Assembly: GCF_003012745.1 (NCBI RefSeq)
Contig: NZ_PXYK01000018.1
Span: 62,001 to 126,000 of the forward strand
Length of the DNA stretch: 64,000 nucleotides
Reading direction: 5' to 3'
Origin: Kumtagia ephedrae
Lineage (GTDB): Bacteria > Pseudomonadota > Alphaproteobacteria > Rhizobiales > Rhizobiaceae
The position numbers and the translations under genes are program-made. Below, one piece after another: positions 35,984-44,817 of this stretch (within the stretch, counting starts at the first letter, position 1; every line of letters begins with the position of its first letter). Under the pieces are notes generated by a model, which had not been told where the DNA came from, did no database searches, and worked only from the letters and a program-made list of their open reading frames with translations.

Positions 35984-36523
35984 ATGACGACGGGCACAGC
36001 CTTCATGGAAAGCAGACAACCGATCAAGCTCGCCGAACGGCGCGTCTTCTCCGATTCCTTCAAGCCGCTCTACAACGAAGGCATGAGCCTGGTGGAGCGC
36101 GCCGCCGAATATCTGGACGGGCCGGGCCGCAGCGAGGCGCGCAAGCTGTCGCGCATGGCCGCCACGCTCTACGCCGCCGAATCGATGCGCCTCACCACCC
36201 GGCTGATGCAGATAGCCTCCTGGCTGCTCCTGCAGCGCGCCGCCAATTCCGGGGAGATGACGCGCGACCAGGTGGCGGCCGAAAAATGCAAGGTGCGGCT
36301 CGATACGGCGTCGGCGCCGGACCACGCGACTGGCTGGAACGAGCTGCCGGAGGCGTTCCTGTCGCTGGTCCAGCGCTCGCTCAGCCTGCAGAACCTGGTG
36401 CGCCGCATGGACGAGGAGATCTACGGGCGCACACCCGACGGCCCCGGCGAGCCGCTGGCGCGCCGCAGCAATCCGGTTTCCGACCAGATCAGCCTGCTCA
36501 ACACCGCCTTCGCGCGCGGCTGA
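35984..36523 (+). CDS. rcdA: RcdA / DUF1465 family protease adaptor
   Basis: 179 residues, mostly helical: KLAERRVFSDSFKPLYNEGMSLVERAAEYLDG in part near 14-45, ARKLSRMAATLYAAESMRLTTRLMQIASWLLLQRA in part near 55-90, and SLSLQNLVRRMDEEIYG. This matches the DUF1465 family, which includes the Caulobacter RcdA adaptor that helps ClpXP degrade CtrA and other cell-cycle proteins. ATG at 35984 is chosen, with a second possible ATG at 36005. It precedes ruvC by 103 bases. Confidence 0.85.
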   Translation: MTTGTAFMESRQPIKLAERRVFSDSFKPLYNEGMSLVERAAEYLDGPGRSEARKLSRMAATLYAAESMRLTTRLMQIASWLLLQRAANSGEMTRDQVAAEKCKVRLDTASAPDHATGWNELPEAFLSLVQRSLSLQNLVRRMDEEIYGRTPDGPGEPLARRSNPVSDQISLLNTAFARG

Positions 36524-36626
36524 GGCGGGCAGCCGAGGCCGACGCTCCGGGCGTCCTGCATCCGACTGTTTTCGTTTCGTTCACATTTTCCTGACAGGCA
36601 TGCGGCGAAAAGGATAGGTTTCGTCC

Positions 36627-37139
36627 ATGCAGGAAACGATTCGCATCATCGGCATCGACCCTGGCCTGCGACGCACCGGCTGGGGCCTGGTCGAGGCGCG
36701 CGGCAATGCGTTGTGTTTCGTCGCCTCGGGCACGGTGCGCTCCGACGACAAGGCATCGCTGGCCGAGCGACTGTGCCAGCTGCATGACGGGCTCTGCGTG
36801 GTGCTCGACACCCACGCGCCCCAGGAAGCGGCGGTGGAAGCGACCTTCGTCAACAAGGACGCCACCGCCACGCTGAAGCTCGGCCAGGCACGCGGCATAG
36901 CCATGCTGGTGCCGGCGCGCGCCGGGCTGGCCGTTGCCGAATACGCGCCCAACGCGGTGAAGAAGGCGGTGATCGGCGTCGGCCACGGCGACAAGAAGCA
37001 GATCCACATGATGGTGAAGGTGCTGCTGCCGAAGGCGACCTTCGTCGGCGACGACGCCGCCGACGCGCTGGCCATCGCCATCTGTCACGCGCATCACCGG
37101 CAGGGGCTGGGCGCGCGGCTGGCGGCGCTGGCGGGCTGA
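36627..37139 (+). CDS. ruvC: Holliday junction resolvase RuvC
   Basis: 170-residue endonuclease that cuts Holliday junctions. RNase H-like fold with catalytic acids in [12 protein letters not shown] (Asp11), VEATFVNKD (Glu), and the C-terminal [17 protein letters not shown] (two Asp). Normal length. First of ruvCAB, 44 bases upstream of ruvA. Confidence 0.96.
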   Translation: MQETIRIIGIDPGLRRTGWGLVEARGNALCFVASGTVRSDDKASLAERLCQLHDGLCVVLDTHAPQEAAVEATFVNKDATATLKLGQARGIAMLVPARAGLAVAEYAPNAVKKAVIGVGHGDKKQIHMMVKVLLPKATFVGDDAADALAIAICHAHHRQGLGARLAALAG

Positions 37140-37183
37140 CATTGCACGGGGTGGGAGTTGTCCTGGGCCAAGGGGGCGTCTGA

Positions 37184-37804
37184 ATGATCGGCAAGCTCAA
37201 GGGCGTCGTCGACGAGATCGGCGAGGATCATTGCACGGTCGACGTGCATGGCGTCGGCTATTTCGCGCATTGCTCGGCGCGCACGCTGGCGACGCTGCCC
37301 GGCGCCGGCGAAGCGGTGACTCTGTTCATCGAGACCTATGTGCGCGAGGACATGATCCGCCTCTACGGTTTTCGCACCGCTCTGGAGCGGGAATGGTTCC
37401 GCCTGCTGATGGGCAATGTGCAGGGCGTCGGCGCCAAGGTGGCGCTGTCGGTGCTGTCGACGCTGGAGCCGGCCGACCTCGCCAACGCCATCGCGCTGCG
37501 CGACATCGCCATGGTGTCGCGGGCGCCCGGCGTCGGCAAGAAAGTGGCCGAGCGCATCGTCACCGAGCTCCGGACCAAGGCGCCGGCCTTCGCCGGATCG
37601 GCATCGGGGACGATCGGGCTGAAGCAGGAACTCGGCGAGGGCGTTGCGCCGGCGCCGGTGGCGGACGCCGTCTCGGCGCTGACCAATCTCGGCTATTCGC
37701 GCGACACGGCTGCAAATGCGGTTGCGGCGGCGCTGAAGGTGGCCGGCGAAGGCGCGGATTCGGCGAAGCTGATCCGGCTGGGGCTGAGGGAGCTGGCGCG
37801 GTAA
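37184..37804 (+). CDS. ruvA: Holliday junction helicase subunit RuvA
   Basis: 206 residues: N-terminal OB fold ([27 protein letters not shown] in part), central helix-hairpin-helix pair ([20 protein letters not shown] in part; [18 protein letters not shown]) and a flexible linker to the C-terminal RuvB-binding domain ([20 protein letters not shown]). A normal ruvA. It would directly precede ruvB in most rhizobia; here a vapBC module separates them. Confidence 0.96.
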   Translation: MIGKLKGVVDEIGEDHCTVDVHGVGYFAHCSARTLATLPGAGEAVTLFIETYVREDMIRLYGFRTALEREWFRLLMGNVQGVGAKVALSVLSTLEPADLANAIALRDIAMVSRAPGVGKKVAERIVTELRTKAPAFAGSASGTIGLKQELGEGVAPAPVADAVSALTNLGYSRDTAANAVAAALKVAGEGADSAKLIRLGLRELAR

Positions 37805-37823
37805 CTTGCGAACTGGCCCCATC

Positions 37824-37845
37824 CTTACTATGCTTGCCGAGTAAG
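37824..37845. promoter_or_regulatory. Inverted repeat before vapB
   Basis: CTTACT-ATGCTTGCCG-AGTAAG, six-bp arms with a ten-base spacer, begins 20 bases after the ruvA stop and ends 18 bases before the vapB ATG. It is a plausible operator for the VapB dimer or VapBC complex; the spacer carries TATGCT, close to a -10 element. Confidence 0.45.
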
Positions 37846-37862
37846 AATTTGGAAGCAAGTCA

Positions 37863-38147
37863 ATGAGCTATTCCGCCAAGATTACCACAAAAGGGCAGAC
37901 GACAATCCCGCAGGAAGTGCGGGAGCACTTCGGGCTGCAGTCCGGCGATCGCGTCGAGTTCGTCATCGTGGAGGGTGGCGCCATGATGATCCCCAAGAAC
38001 AAATCGGTTGCCGATCTCTTCGGAATTCTCGGCAGACCGCCGGCCGGCGCGGGCGCAACGCTCAAAGACTTCGACGAAGCGATCGGTCGATATGTCGCAG
38101 AGGACGACGAGAGGATCTCGCGTGAATGGCGAGAGCGCCACAAATGA
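37863..38147 (+). CDS. vapB: AbrB/VapB-type antitoxin
   Basis: 94 residues. The N-terminal swapped-hairpin SpoVT-AbrB DNA-binding domain is clear (AKITTKGQTTIPQEVREHFG, GDRVEFVI); the C-terminal half (about 50-94, acidic, helical) should wrap the VapC toxin. Its stop overlaps the vapC start (ATGA), so synthesis is coupled. Lies in the ruv operon between ruvA and ruvB. Confidence 0.9.
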   Translation: MSYSAKITTKGQTTIPQEVREHFGLQSGDRVEFVIVEGGAMMIPKNKSVADLFGILGRPPAGAGATLKDFDEAIGRYVAEDDERISREWRERHK

Positions 38148-38542
38148 TCGGGGTGGATACGAATGTCCTGCTTCGTTTCGTGGTCATAGAAGACATCGGC
38201 GAATCGGAACGAGCTGCTGCGTTTTTCGGTGCACGCCACGCCGACGACCCCGCCTTCGTCAGCATCGTCGTTCTCGTCGAGTTCATCTGGGTGCTTCGGA
38301 GCCGCTATCGATTCTCACAGGATCGCGTCGTGTTCGTGATCGAGAGCTTGATGTCGTCTCCAGCTTTCGTGTTCGAGGAGCAGCACCATCTCTCGACGCT
38401 GTTGCGCGGCTCGAAGGTCAAGGCGGGAGACCTGGCCGATCATTTGATCGCGCTTTCCGCCGCGCGGGCAGGCTGCTCCCGCACAGTGACGTTCGATGCC
38501 GCCGCCGCGTCGGCCATCCCGTTGATGGAATTGCTGGCATAG
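38144..38542 (+). CDS. vapC: PIN-domain toxin VapC
   Basis: 132 residues with the PIN ribonuclease acids in place: [10 protein letters not shown] at 3-12 (Asp), [12 protein letters not shown] (Glu), a [12 protein letters not shown] segment (Asp pair) and the closing TFDAAAAS. VapC toxins cleave tRNA or rRNA. The ATG at 38144 overlaps the vapB stop; an ATG six codons upstream is possible but not needed. 112 bases separate it from ruvB. Confidence 0.9.
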   Translation: MIGVDTNVLLRFVVIEDIGESERAAAFFGARHADDPAFVSIVVLVEFIWVLRSRYRFSQDRVVFVIESLMSSPAFVFEEQHHLSTLLRGSKVKAGDLADHLIALSAARAGCSRTVTFDAAAASAIPLMELLA

Positions 38543-38654
38543 GGTGGAAGTTGATGGGATTGAAGGTGACCACGCTGGCGAGGATCGGCCTGAAAGAGGG
38601 TTTCAAGTGGTCAAGGGAGAGGTGGGGATCGCTCCCTTCCAGGAGCGACAGGTC

Positions 38655-39695
38655 GTGAGCCAGCCCGCCCGCCTCATCTCCTCCGAAAAACGCGGCGAGG
38701 ACGCCGATGCCACGCTGCGGCCGCAGACGCTGGACGAGTTCGTCGGCCAGGCGGACGCGCGCGCCAACCTGAAGGTTTTCATCGAGGCGGCGAAGGCGCG
38801 CGGCGAGGCGCTCGACCATGTGCTGTTCGTCGGCCCGCCCGGCCTCGGCAAGACCACGCTGGCGCAGATCATGGCGCGCGAGCTCGGCGTCAACTTCCGC
38901 TCGACCTCCGGCCCGGTGATCGCCAAGGCCGGCGACCTCGCGGCGCTGCTCACCAATCTGGAAGAGCGCGACGTGCTGTTCATCGACGAGATCCACCGGC
39001 TCAATCCGGCGGTGGAGGAGATTCTTTATCCGGCCATGGAGGATTTCCAGCTCGACCTGATCATCGGCGAAGGACCGGCGGCGCGCTCGGTCAAGATCGA
39101 GCTGGCGAAGTTCACGCTGGTCGCCGCCACGACGCGGCTCGGCCTGCTCACCAATCCGCTGCGCGACCGCTTCGGCATCCCGGTCCGGCTCAACTTCTAC
39201 ACGGTCGAGGAGCTGGAGCAGATCGTGCGGCGCGGCGCCCGCATCCTGCAGCTGCCGATGGCCGACGACGGCGCCTCGGAGATCGCCCGGCGCGCCCGCG
39301 GCACGCCGCGCATCGCCGGCCGGCTCTTGCGGCGCGTGCGCGACTTCGCCAGCGTCGACGGCGCCGAGCGCGTCTCGCGCAAGGTAGCGGACGAGGCGTT
39401 GCGCCGGCTCGACGTCGACGCGCTCGGCCTCGACCAGCTCGACCGCCGCTACCTGACGATGATCGCGCAGAATTTCGGCGGCGGGCCGGTCGGGGTCGAG
39501 ACCATCTCCGCCGGCCTGTCCGAGCCGCGCGACGCCATCGAGGACATCATCGAGCCCTACCTGATCCAGCAGGGTTTCATCCAACGCACCCCGCGCGGCC
39601 GCATGCTGACGGCCAATGCCTGGAAACATCTCGGGCTGGAGGCGCCGCGCAACCTGGCGGCGACCCAGGCGAGCTTGTTCGAGGATGACGCCTGA
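38655..39695 (+). CDS. ruvB: Holliday junction helicase motor RuvB
   Basis: 346-residue AAA+ ATPase, the usual RuvB length. Walker A GPPGLGKT at 60-67, Walker [10 protein letters not shown], sensor 1 in [19 protein letters not shown] (core AATTRLG), and the winged-helix C-terminus with [16 protein letters not shown]. The start is GTG at 38655, nine bases after AGGAG; this gives the expected N-terminus ([15 protein letters not shown]). The open frame extends back toward vapC without conserved sequence. The intervening vapBC may change RuvB expression. Confidence 0.95.
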   Translation: MSQPARLISSEKRGEDADATLRPQTLDEFVGQADARANLKVFIEAAKARGEALDHVLFVGPPGLGKTTLAQIMARELGVNFRSTSGPVIAKAGDLAALLTNLEERDVLFIDEIHRLNPAVEEILYPAMEDFQLDLIIGEGPAARSVKIELAKFTLVAATTRLGLLTNPLRDRFGIPVRLNFYTVEELEQIVRRGARILQLPMADDGASEIARRARGTPRIAGRLLRRVRDFASVDGAERVSRKVADEALRRLDVDALGLDQLDRRYLTMIAQNFGGGPVGVETISAGLSEPRDAIEDIIEPYLIQQGFIQRTPRGRMLTANAWKHLGLEAPRNLAATQASLFEDDA

Positions 39696-39823
39696 GGTCT
39701 TGCTGGCCGGCGACGTCGACGTCGTTTTTCCTGCACCAAATCTCCTGAAATCGGCCGCCATGCCGGCGCATTGGCCTGGCATCTCCTCGCAAGCGGCGCG
39801 GCAACCCTTGCGAGTGGACCTCG

Positions 39824-40732
39824 ATGATCACCAGACGCGGTTTTTTACGGCTTGCCGGCGGCTCGCTGCTGGCGACGCTCGCGCTCGGCGGCTACGCCTT
39901 CGGCGTCGAGCCGCAGCTTCTGACGCGGGTGCAACGCTATGCGTTGAAACCGCCGGGCTGGCCCGACGATCTTCGGCTGCGCATCGTGGCGCTTGCCGAC
40001 ATACACGCCTGCCGGCCGTGGATGCCGCCGGAACGCATCGCAAAGCTGGTGGCGCGCGCCAACACGCTGGAGCCTGACGTCATCGTGCTGCTCGGCGACT
40101 ATGTCAGCGGCACCTGGCTGGCGACCGACTGGGTCGATGCCGCCGAATGGGCGCCGGTGCTCGGCCGGTTGAAGGCGCCGCTCGGTGTGCAGGCGGTGCT
40201 CGGCAATCACGACTGGTGGGAGGATCTGACCGCCCAGAAGGCCGGACAAGGGCCGACCATCGCACACCGCGCGCTGGAGAAAGCGGGAATCTCGGTGCTC
40301 CACAACGATGCGGTCCGGCTGGAGAAGGATGGACAGGCGTTTTGGATCGCGGGCCTCGGCGACCAGCTGGCGCTGCGCCCCGGCAAGCGCTGGGGCCGCA
40401 AGGGATTTCACGGCGTGGACGATCTGGACGCAACGCTGGACAAGATCACCGACGGCGCGCCGGCGATCCTGCTGGCGCACGAGCCGGACATCTTTCCGAA
40501 AGTGCGGCACCGCATCTCGCTGACGCTGTCGGGTCACACCCATGGCGGCCAGGTGCGGCTGTTCGGCCATGCACCCGTGGTGCCGTCGCGCTTCGGCAAC
40601 CGCTACGCCTACGGCCACATTGTCGAGGACGGCCGCCACCTGATCGTCTCCGGCGGGCTGGGGTGCAGCATCCTGCCGGTGCGCTTCGGCATGCCGCCGG
40701 AAATCCTGCAGATCGATCTCGGCGACGTTTGA
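39824..40732 (+). CDS. Tat-exported metallophosphoesterase
   Basis: 302 residues. A twin-arginine signal (ITRRGFLRLAGGSLLATLALG) leads into a calcineurin-like phosphoesterase domain: ADIHACRPW near 58, LLGDYVSG, LGNHDWW near 125, AHEPDIF and LSGHTHGGQ near 232. All metal ligands of the family are present. Likely acts in the periplasm as a phosphodiesterase or as a YaeI-like UDP-diacylglucosamine or phosphodiester hydrolase; the substrate is unknown. Convergent with the GH5 gene with six bases between stops. Confidence 0.9.
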   Translation: MITRRGFLRLAGGSLLATLALGGYAFGVEPQLLTRVQRYALKPPGWPDDLRLRIVALADIHACRPWMPPERIAKLVARANTLEPDVIVLLGDYVSGTWLATDWVDAAEWAPVLGRLKAPLGVQAVLGNHDWWEDLTAQKAGQGPTIAHRALEKAGISVLHNDAVRLEKDGQAFWIAGLGDQLALRPGKRWGRKGFHGVDDLDATLDKITDGAPAILLAHEPDIFPKVRHRISLTLSGHTHGGQVRLFGHAPVVPSRFGNRYAYGHIVEDGRHLIVSGGLGCSILPVRFGMPPEILQIDLGDV

Positions 40733-40738
40733 CCGAGA

Positions 40739-41992
40739 TCAGTCCGGCAAGCTCCGCACCACGTCTAGCACGTCGCTTTCGGCCGGCCGGCGGTCGAATT
40801 CTTCCACGACCCCGAACGCCCCGCCATAGCTCCACATCGACCAGGCATAGCCGTGTTTCTCGGCGTGGCCGATCATGTCGCGATAATAGGCGGCGCGCTG
40901 GGCGGCCGGCACGACGTAGGGTCCGCGATATTCCTGGCGGATCATGCCGAACTCGCCGAACAGGATGTCTTCGGATCCGACACCGTGCTTCTTCGCCCAG
41001 GCGTCCACCGTGGCGAACGGTTTTTCCATGATGGCCGAGAGCTTTTCCGGCGTGTCGATCGCGGAGACCAGCTCGTCCAGATAGGCCTTCATGCCGGCGC
41101 GGCGCGACCATGGCGCCTCTGCGTCGATCGTGTTCTTCACCTTCGCCACCGCCGCCTCCAGCTCGGCGCGCGGCGCGCTGCTTGGCGGATAGGGGATGCC
41201 GGTCACGTAGCGGATGAAGTCGCCGGCCCATGTGGCGCCCTGGTGCGTCAGCAGGAAGGGGTCGTACGAATGGAAGCCCCACATCAGGTTGTCGTCGGGA
41301 AAATCCTTCGGGTCGAGCGCGGCAAGCCCTTCGGCGCTGCTCCAGCAGGCGCCGGTCAGCACCAGCGTCAGCCGCGTGGCCGAAGCGCGCGCCGCCGCGA
41401 ACAGGCGCTTCAGCCTGTCCGCCCAGATTCCGGCCTCCGCGCCCTCGCAGCCGCTGGTCGGCTCGTTCATCAGTTCGAGCGCGACCAGCGCCGGGTCTTC
41501 GCCGGCCAGCGTGCGCGCCATGCGGCGCACCACGTCGAGGTAGCGGTCGAACAGGGCGGGGTCATCGAGGATCTGCTGCGTGCCGATCGACCGGCCGCCG
41601 CCGGCCGGCACGATGTGCATGTCGACCACCACCTTCAGGCCGGCGGCATTGACCATGCGCGCCGAGTCGCGGACAGAGTCGAACAGGTCCTCGACCAGAT
41701 GCGCCGACTGCCCGGACAGGAACGGCACGGGGTCGACCGGCATGCGCACGAAGTCGAGACCGGCAGCCCGGAGCGCCTCGAGGTCGGCTGCCTTCAGGAA
41801 CTTTCCCCATTCCGGATAGGGCAGGATGGCGTCGGGCTCGCTCCAGCGCTGTTCCGGCGGCCAGGTGATCCACAGGTCGAGACTGACGCCGCGCCGGGCC
41901 GAGAAGCTGGCGGCCGATCCCGCCTCGGCCCAGGCAAGCAGCAGCATCGCCGCGGCAAGGCAGGTCTTGAACATCCCGATCATAAGTGCCAT
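40739..41992 (-). CDS. Exported glycoside hydrolase family 5 (cellulase-like) protein
   Basis: 417 residues with a signal peptide (residues 8-26, cleavage near GSA-A). The GH5 barrel shows GVSLDLWITWP near the start, DFVRMPVDPVPF, VVDMHIVPAGG, the acid/base Glu in ALELMNEPTSG near 165, HSYDPF and the nucleophile Glu in ILFGEFGMIR near 355. Substrate may be a beta-1,4-glucan or a surface polysaccharide. Three in-frame ATGs (41992, 41983, 41974) lie close together; the first is used. Divergent from ybgC over 51 bases. Confidence 0.87.
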   Translation of the reverse strand: MALMIGMFKTCLAAAMLLLAWAEAGSAASFSARRGVSLDLWITWPPEQRWSEPDAILPYPEWGKFLKAADLEALRAAGLDFVRMPVDPVPFLSGQSAHLVEDLFDSVRDSARMVNAAGLKVVVDMHIVPAGGGRSIGTQQILDDPALFDRYLDVVRRMARTLAGEDPALVALELMNEPTSGCEGAEAGIWADRLKRLFAAARASATRLTLVLTGACWSSAEGLAALDPKDFPDDNLMWGFHSYDPFLLTHQGATWAGDFIRYVTGIPYPPSSAPRAELEAAVAKVKNTIDAEAPWSRRAGMKAYLDELVSAIDTPEKLSAIMEKPFATVDAWAKKHGVGSEDILFGEFGMIRQEYRGPYVVPAAQRAAYYRDMIGHAEKHGYAWSMWSYGGAFGVVEEFDRRPAESDVLDVVRSLPD

Positions 41993-42043
41993 CCGGTTCG
42001 CCGCCGCGATAGGTGTCAGCAAGCCGTGCAAAAGGAAAGTGCG

Positions 42044-42505
42044 ATGGGCGATCATGGTGAACAGCTCGCCGCCGGGCTCTCCGGCATGCTCACCACGACC
42101 GGCCACCGGCTGATGGCGCGCGTCTATTATGCAGACACCGACTTCTCCGGCGTCGTCTACCACGCCCGCTACCTGGAATTCCTGGAGCGCGGGCGCTCCG
42201 ACTTCCTGCGACTGGCCGGCGTCCACCACACCGAGCTCGCCGACGGCAAACATGGCGAGCGCATCATCTGGGTCGTGCGGCGCATGGAGATCGATTTCGC
42301 CGCGCCGGCCCGCATCGACGACGTCCTCACCGTCGACACCCGCACCGAGGAGATTTCCGGCGCCCGCATCACCATGGCGCAGACGCTGTCGCGCGGCGGC
42401 CAAGTGCTGGTCAGGGCGCGGGTGGAGGCCGCCATCGTCGGCGAGGGCGGCAGGCCGCGCCGCTTCCCGAAGGAATGGCTGCCCGCCTTCATGCCGAAAT
42501 CGTGA
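42044..42505 (+). CDS. ybgC: YbgC-type acyl-CoA thioesterase (Tol-Pal associated)
   Basis: 153-residue hotdog-fold thioesterase. VYYADTDFSGVVYHARYLEFLERGRSDFLR in part near 27-56 contains the catalytic Asp-His (DTDFSGVVYH) of YbgC, and RRMEIDFAAPARIDD follows. YbgC is associated with acyl-ACP and membrane lipid proteins and normally precedes tolQ. Here a minus-strand acyltransferase gene separates it from tolQ. AAAGGAAAG precedes the ATG. Confidence 0.92.
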   Translation: MGDHGEQLAAGLSGMLTTTGHRLMARVYYADTDFSGVVYHARYLEFLERGRSDFLRLAGVHHTELADGKHGERIIWVVRRMEIDFAAPARIDDVLTVDTRTEEISGARITMAQTLSRGGQVLVRARVEAAIVGEGGRPRRFPKEWLPAFMPKS

Positions 42506-42520
42506 TAGCGGGTCGGGGGC

Positions 42521-43357
42521 TCAGCTCTTCCAGTGATTCATCTCGGCGGCCGAAAATCTCGGCTTCCGCGCCCGGTGCCAGGTGATGCCGCGCTTGACTA
42601 TGCTGGCCGGCGCTCCGGCCAGCACCACGCCCTCCTCGTCGAAGCGGCCGTTGACGAAGGAGCGTGCGCCGACGACCGAGTCGGCGGGCACGGCCGCGCC
42701 CTTGGCGATGATCACCCCGACGCCGATCCAGACGTGATCGCCGATCTCCACGGAGGCAGCCGGGTTCGTCCGCATGCGGGTCTCCCGGTCGATGAGCGAA
42801 TGGGCGTCGGTGCTGCGGATCTCGATGCTGCGCGAGAGCAAGCACCATTTTCCTATGCGGATGTCGGTTCCCTCAGCGCACAGGATTGTGACGTCGGCAG
42901 CGGCCGAATCGTCGCCGAAGACGACGGTCTGCCCGAAGCCCTTGATGAAAATCTTGCCGTTATAGTCGCATCGGGTGCCGATCAGCAGCCTGTTGCCTTG
43001 GCCGCCGATGACCACCGATCCGCTGAAGCTCGTCTCATCGGCGATGCGCAGCAGGTTTCCACTCCCGCGGAGCTTCGCCGTGCCATCGAACCGCGAGCCC
43101 GCGGCCAGTTCCAGCATGTTCTGCTTGCCGCGGAACTCGATCCTGCCGTTGAACGCCGCGTCCCTGCCGAACTCGACGCGGTTCTCCTCGCCGGCTGCAA
43201 TGGTATCCCGGCCGCGAACGCGCGCCCGGCCGCGCAGGGAGCGGACCCCGCCGGCGACGAGTCGCCCCCGGCGTCCCATCCTGTTGAACAGGAGGCGGTC
43301 GATCGGCCGCCGCAGCCAACCGAGCCATCTTGCAGTTTCCGTGATCCCAAAGAGCAT
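42521..43357 (-). CDS. Left-handed beta-helix (hexapeptide) acyltransferase
   Basis: 278 residues. From about residue 50 to 165 the chain has irregular solenoid turns (GNRLLIGTRCDYNG, TILCAEGTDIRIGKW); the C-terminal part has a standard hexapeptide domain with HSLID, VEIGDHVWIGVGVIIAKGAAVPADSVV in part and FDEEGVVLAGAPASIVKRG. This resembles sugar O-acetyltransferases of polysaccharide synthesis (capsular or exopolysaccharide). It lies on the opposite strand inside the ybgC-tol cluster. Confidence 0.83.
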   Translation of the reverse strand: MLFGITETARWLGWLRRPIDRLLFNRMGRRGRLVAGGVRSLRGRARVRGRDTIAAGEENRVEFGRDAAFNGRIEFRGKQNMLELAAGSRFDGTAKLRGSGNLLRIADETSFSGSVVIGGQGNRLLIGTRCDYNGKIFIKGFGQTVVFGDDSAAADVTILCAEGTDIRIGKWCLLSRSIEIRSTDAHSLIDRETRMRTNPAASVEIGDHVWIGVGVIIAKGAAVPADSVVGARSFVNGRFDEEGVVLAGAPASIVKRGITWHRARKPRFSAAEMNHWKS

Positions 43358-43625
43358 CGACCCCTCCCCATGCGCCGCATGGCCGATACGACGCCACGTC
43401 AGGCGCCCCTGTCATAACGCATCCTTAACCTTAACGGCCCATGAAGAAATCGATGACAATCGCGGCGATCCGTGCGCGCCTTGGTTTTACCAAACTTTCC
43501 CCCGAAAAGGCCGCATCGGCACATTTCGGGGCAGGCGCGCCTGGTCGCGTCGCGATTAAGCGACGGAATGCTGCCATGGGCGGGCCGGGGGCCGATGCCC
43601 GGATACCTTTAGGGATTGTCTGACT

Positions 43626-44342
43626 ATGGAAAACCTCCCTCTCGCCGAGCCGGGCGTGCAGTTGTCGGTTTGGGCACTTTTCTGGCAGGCCGGCTGGGTC
43701 GTCAAGCTGGTGATGATCGGCCTGCTGTTCGCCTCGATATGGACCTGGGCGATCATCGTCGACAAGGTCCTGGGCTTCGCGCGCATGCGCCGCTCGCTCG
43801 ACCGGTTCGAGCAGGTGTTCTGGTCAGGACAGTCGCTCGACGAGCTCTACCGCACGCTGTCGGACCGCAAGCCGACCGGCATGGGCTCGATCTTCGTGGC
43901 GGCCATGCGCGAATGGAAGAAGAGCTTCGAGAAGGGCGCGCGCTCGCCGATCGGCCTGCAGAACCGCATCGACAAGGCGATGGACCTGGCGCTGACCCGC
44001 GAGATGGAACGGCTCGAGGGCCGGCTCGGCTTTCTCGCCACCATCGGTTCGGCCGGCCCCTTCATCGGCCTGTTCGGCACGGTTATCGGCATCATGACCT
44101 CCTTCCAGGCGATCGCCGGCTCGAAGTCGACCAACCTTGCCGTCGTGGCGCCGGGCATCGCCGAGGCGCTGCTCGCCACGGCGATCGGCCTGCTCGCCGC
44201 CATCCCCGCCGTCATCGCCTACAACAAGCTGTCGTCCGACGCGGGCAAGCTGGCGGTGCGCATGGAAGGCTTCGCCGACGAGTTCTCGGCCATACTGTCG
44301 CGCCAAATCGATGAAAAGATACCGCAGCAGCGGGCAGCCTGA
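43626..44342 (+). CDS. tolQ: Tol-Pal proton channel subunit TolQ
   Basis: 238 residues, three membrane helices (about 20-45, 135-160, 170-195). TolQ/ExbB motifs: RLGFLATIGSAGPFIGLFGTVIGIM in part and VVAPGIAEALLATAIGLLAAIPAV in part with the channel Thr/Ser residues. Works with TolR to energise TolA for outer membrane constriction at division. About 270 bases of AT-richer DNA upstream should hold the tol promoter. TolR follows by ten bases. Confidence 0.95.
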   Translation: MENLPLAEPGVQLSVWALFWQAGWVVKLVMIGLLFASIWTWAIIVDKVLGFARMRRSLDRFEQVFWSGQSLDELYRTLSDRKPTGMGSIFVAAMREWKKSFEKGARSPIGLQNRIDKAMDLALTREMERLEGRLGFLATIGSAGPFIGLFGTVIGIMTSFQAIAGSKSTNLAVVAPGIAEALLATAIGLLAAIPAVIAYNKLSSDAGKLAVRMEGFADEFSAILSRQIDEKIPQQRAA

Positions 44343-44352
44343 GGACTAGACG

Positions 44353-44811
44353 ATGGGAATGTCTGTAGGCGCAGCGCGGTCGGGTCGCGGCGGACGCGGC
44401 CACCGGCGGCGCGGCCGCCATCACGGCCTGATGTCGGAGATCAACGTCACGCCCTTCGTCGACGTGATGCTGGTGTTGCTCATCATCTTCATGGTCGCCG
44501 CTCCGCTGCTCACGGTCGGCGTGCCGATCGACCTGCCGGAGACGCAAGCCAAAGCGATGAATGCCGACACGCAGCCGATCACCATCTCGGTGAACCAGGC
44601 CGGCGAAATCCACCTGCAGGAGACGGTGATCCCGATCAACGAGGTCGTACCCAAGCTGCAGGCGATCGCCAAGACCGGCTACGAGGAACGCATCTTCATC
44701 CGCGGCGACAAGCTGGCGGACTACGGCACCGTCATGAAGGTGATGGCCGAGATCAGCGCCGCCGGCTTCAAGAACATCGGGCTTGTCAGCCTGCCCGAAC
44801 AGGGCACCTGA
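44353..44811 (+). CDS. tolR: Tol-Pal proton channel subunit TolR
   Basis: 152 residues: a basic N-terminus, the MSEINVTPFVDVMLVLLIIFMV transmembrane helix (core NVTPFVDVMLVLLIIF) with the essential Asp, and the periplasmic ExbD/TolR domain ending ISAAGFKNIGLVSLPEQ. Followed six bases later by tolA. Typical of the family. Confidence 0.95.
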   Translation: MGMSVGAARSGRGGRGHRRRGRHHGLMSEINVTPFVDVMLVLLIIFMVAAPLLTVGVPIDLPETQAKAMNADTQPITISVNQAGEIHLQETVIPINEVVPKLQAIAKTGYEERIFIRGDKLADYGTVMKVMAEISAAGFKNIGLVSLPEQGT

Positions 44812-44817
44812 TCGGCG

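Noticed and set aside
43441-43623. Small open frame just before tolQ (60 codons)
   Set aside because: No family, no convincing ribosome site, and it overlaps likely tol promoter DNA; codon use is not distinctive.
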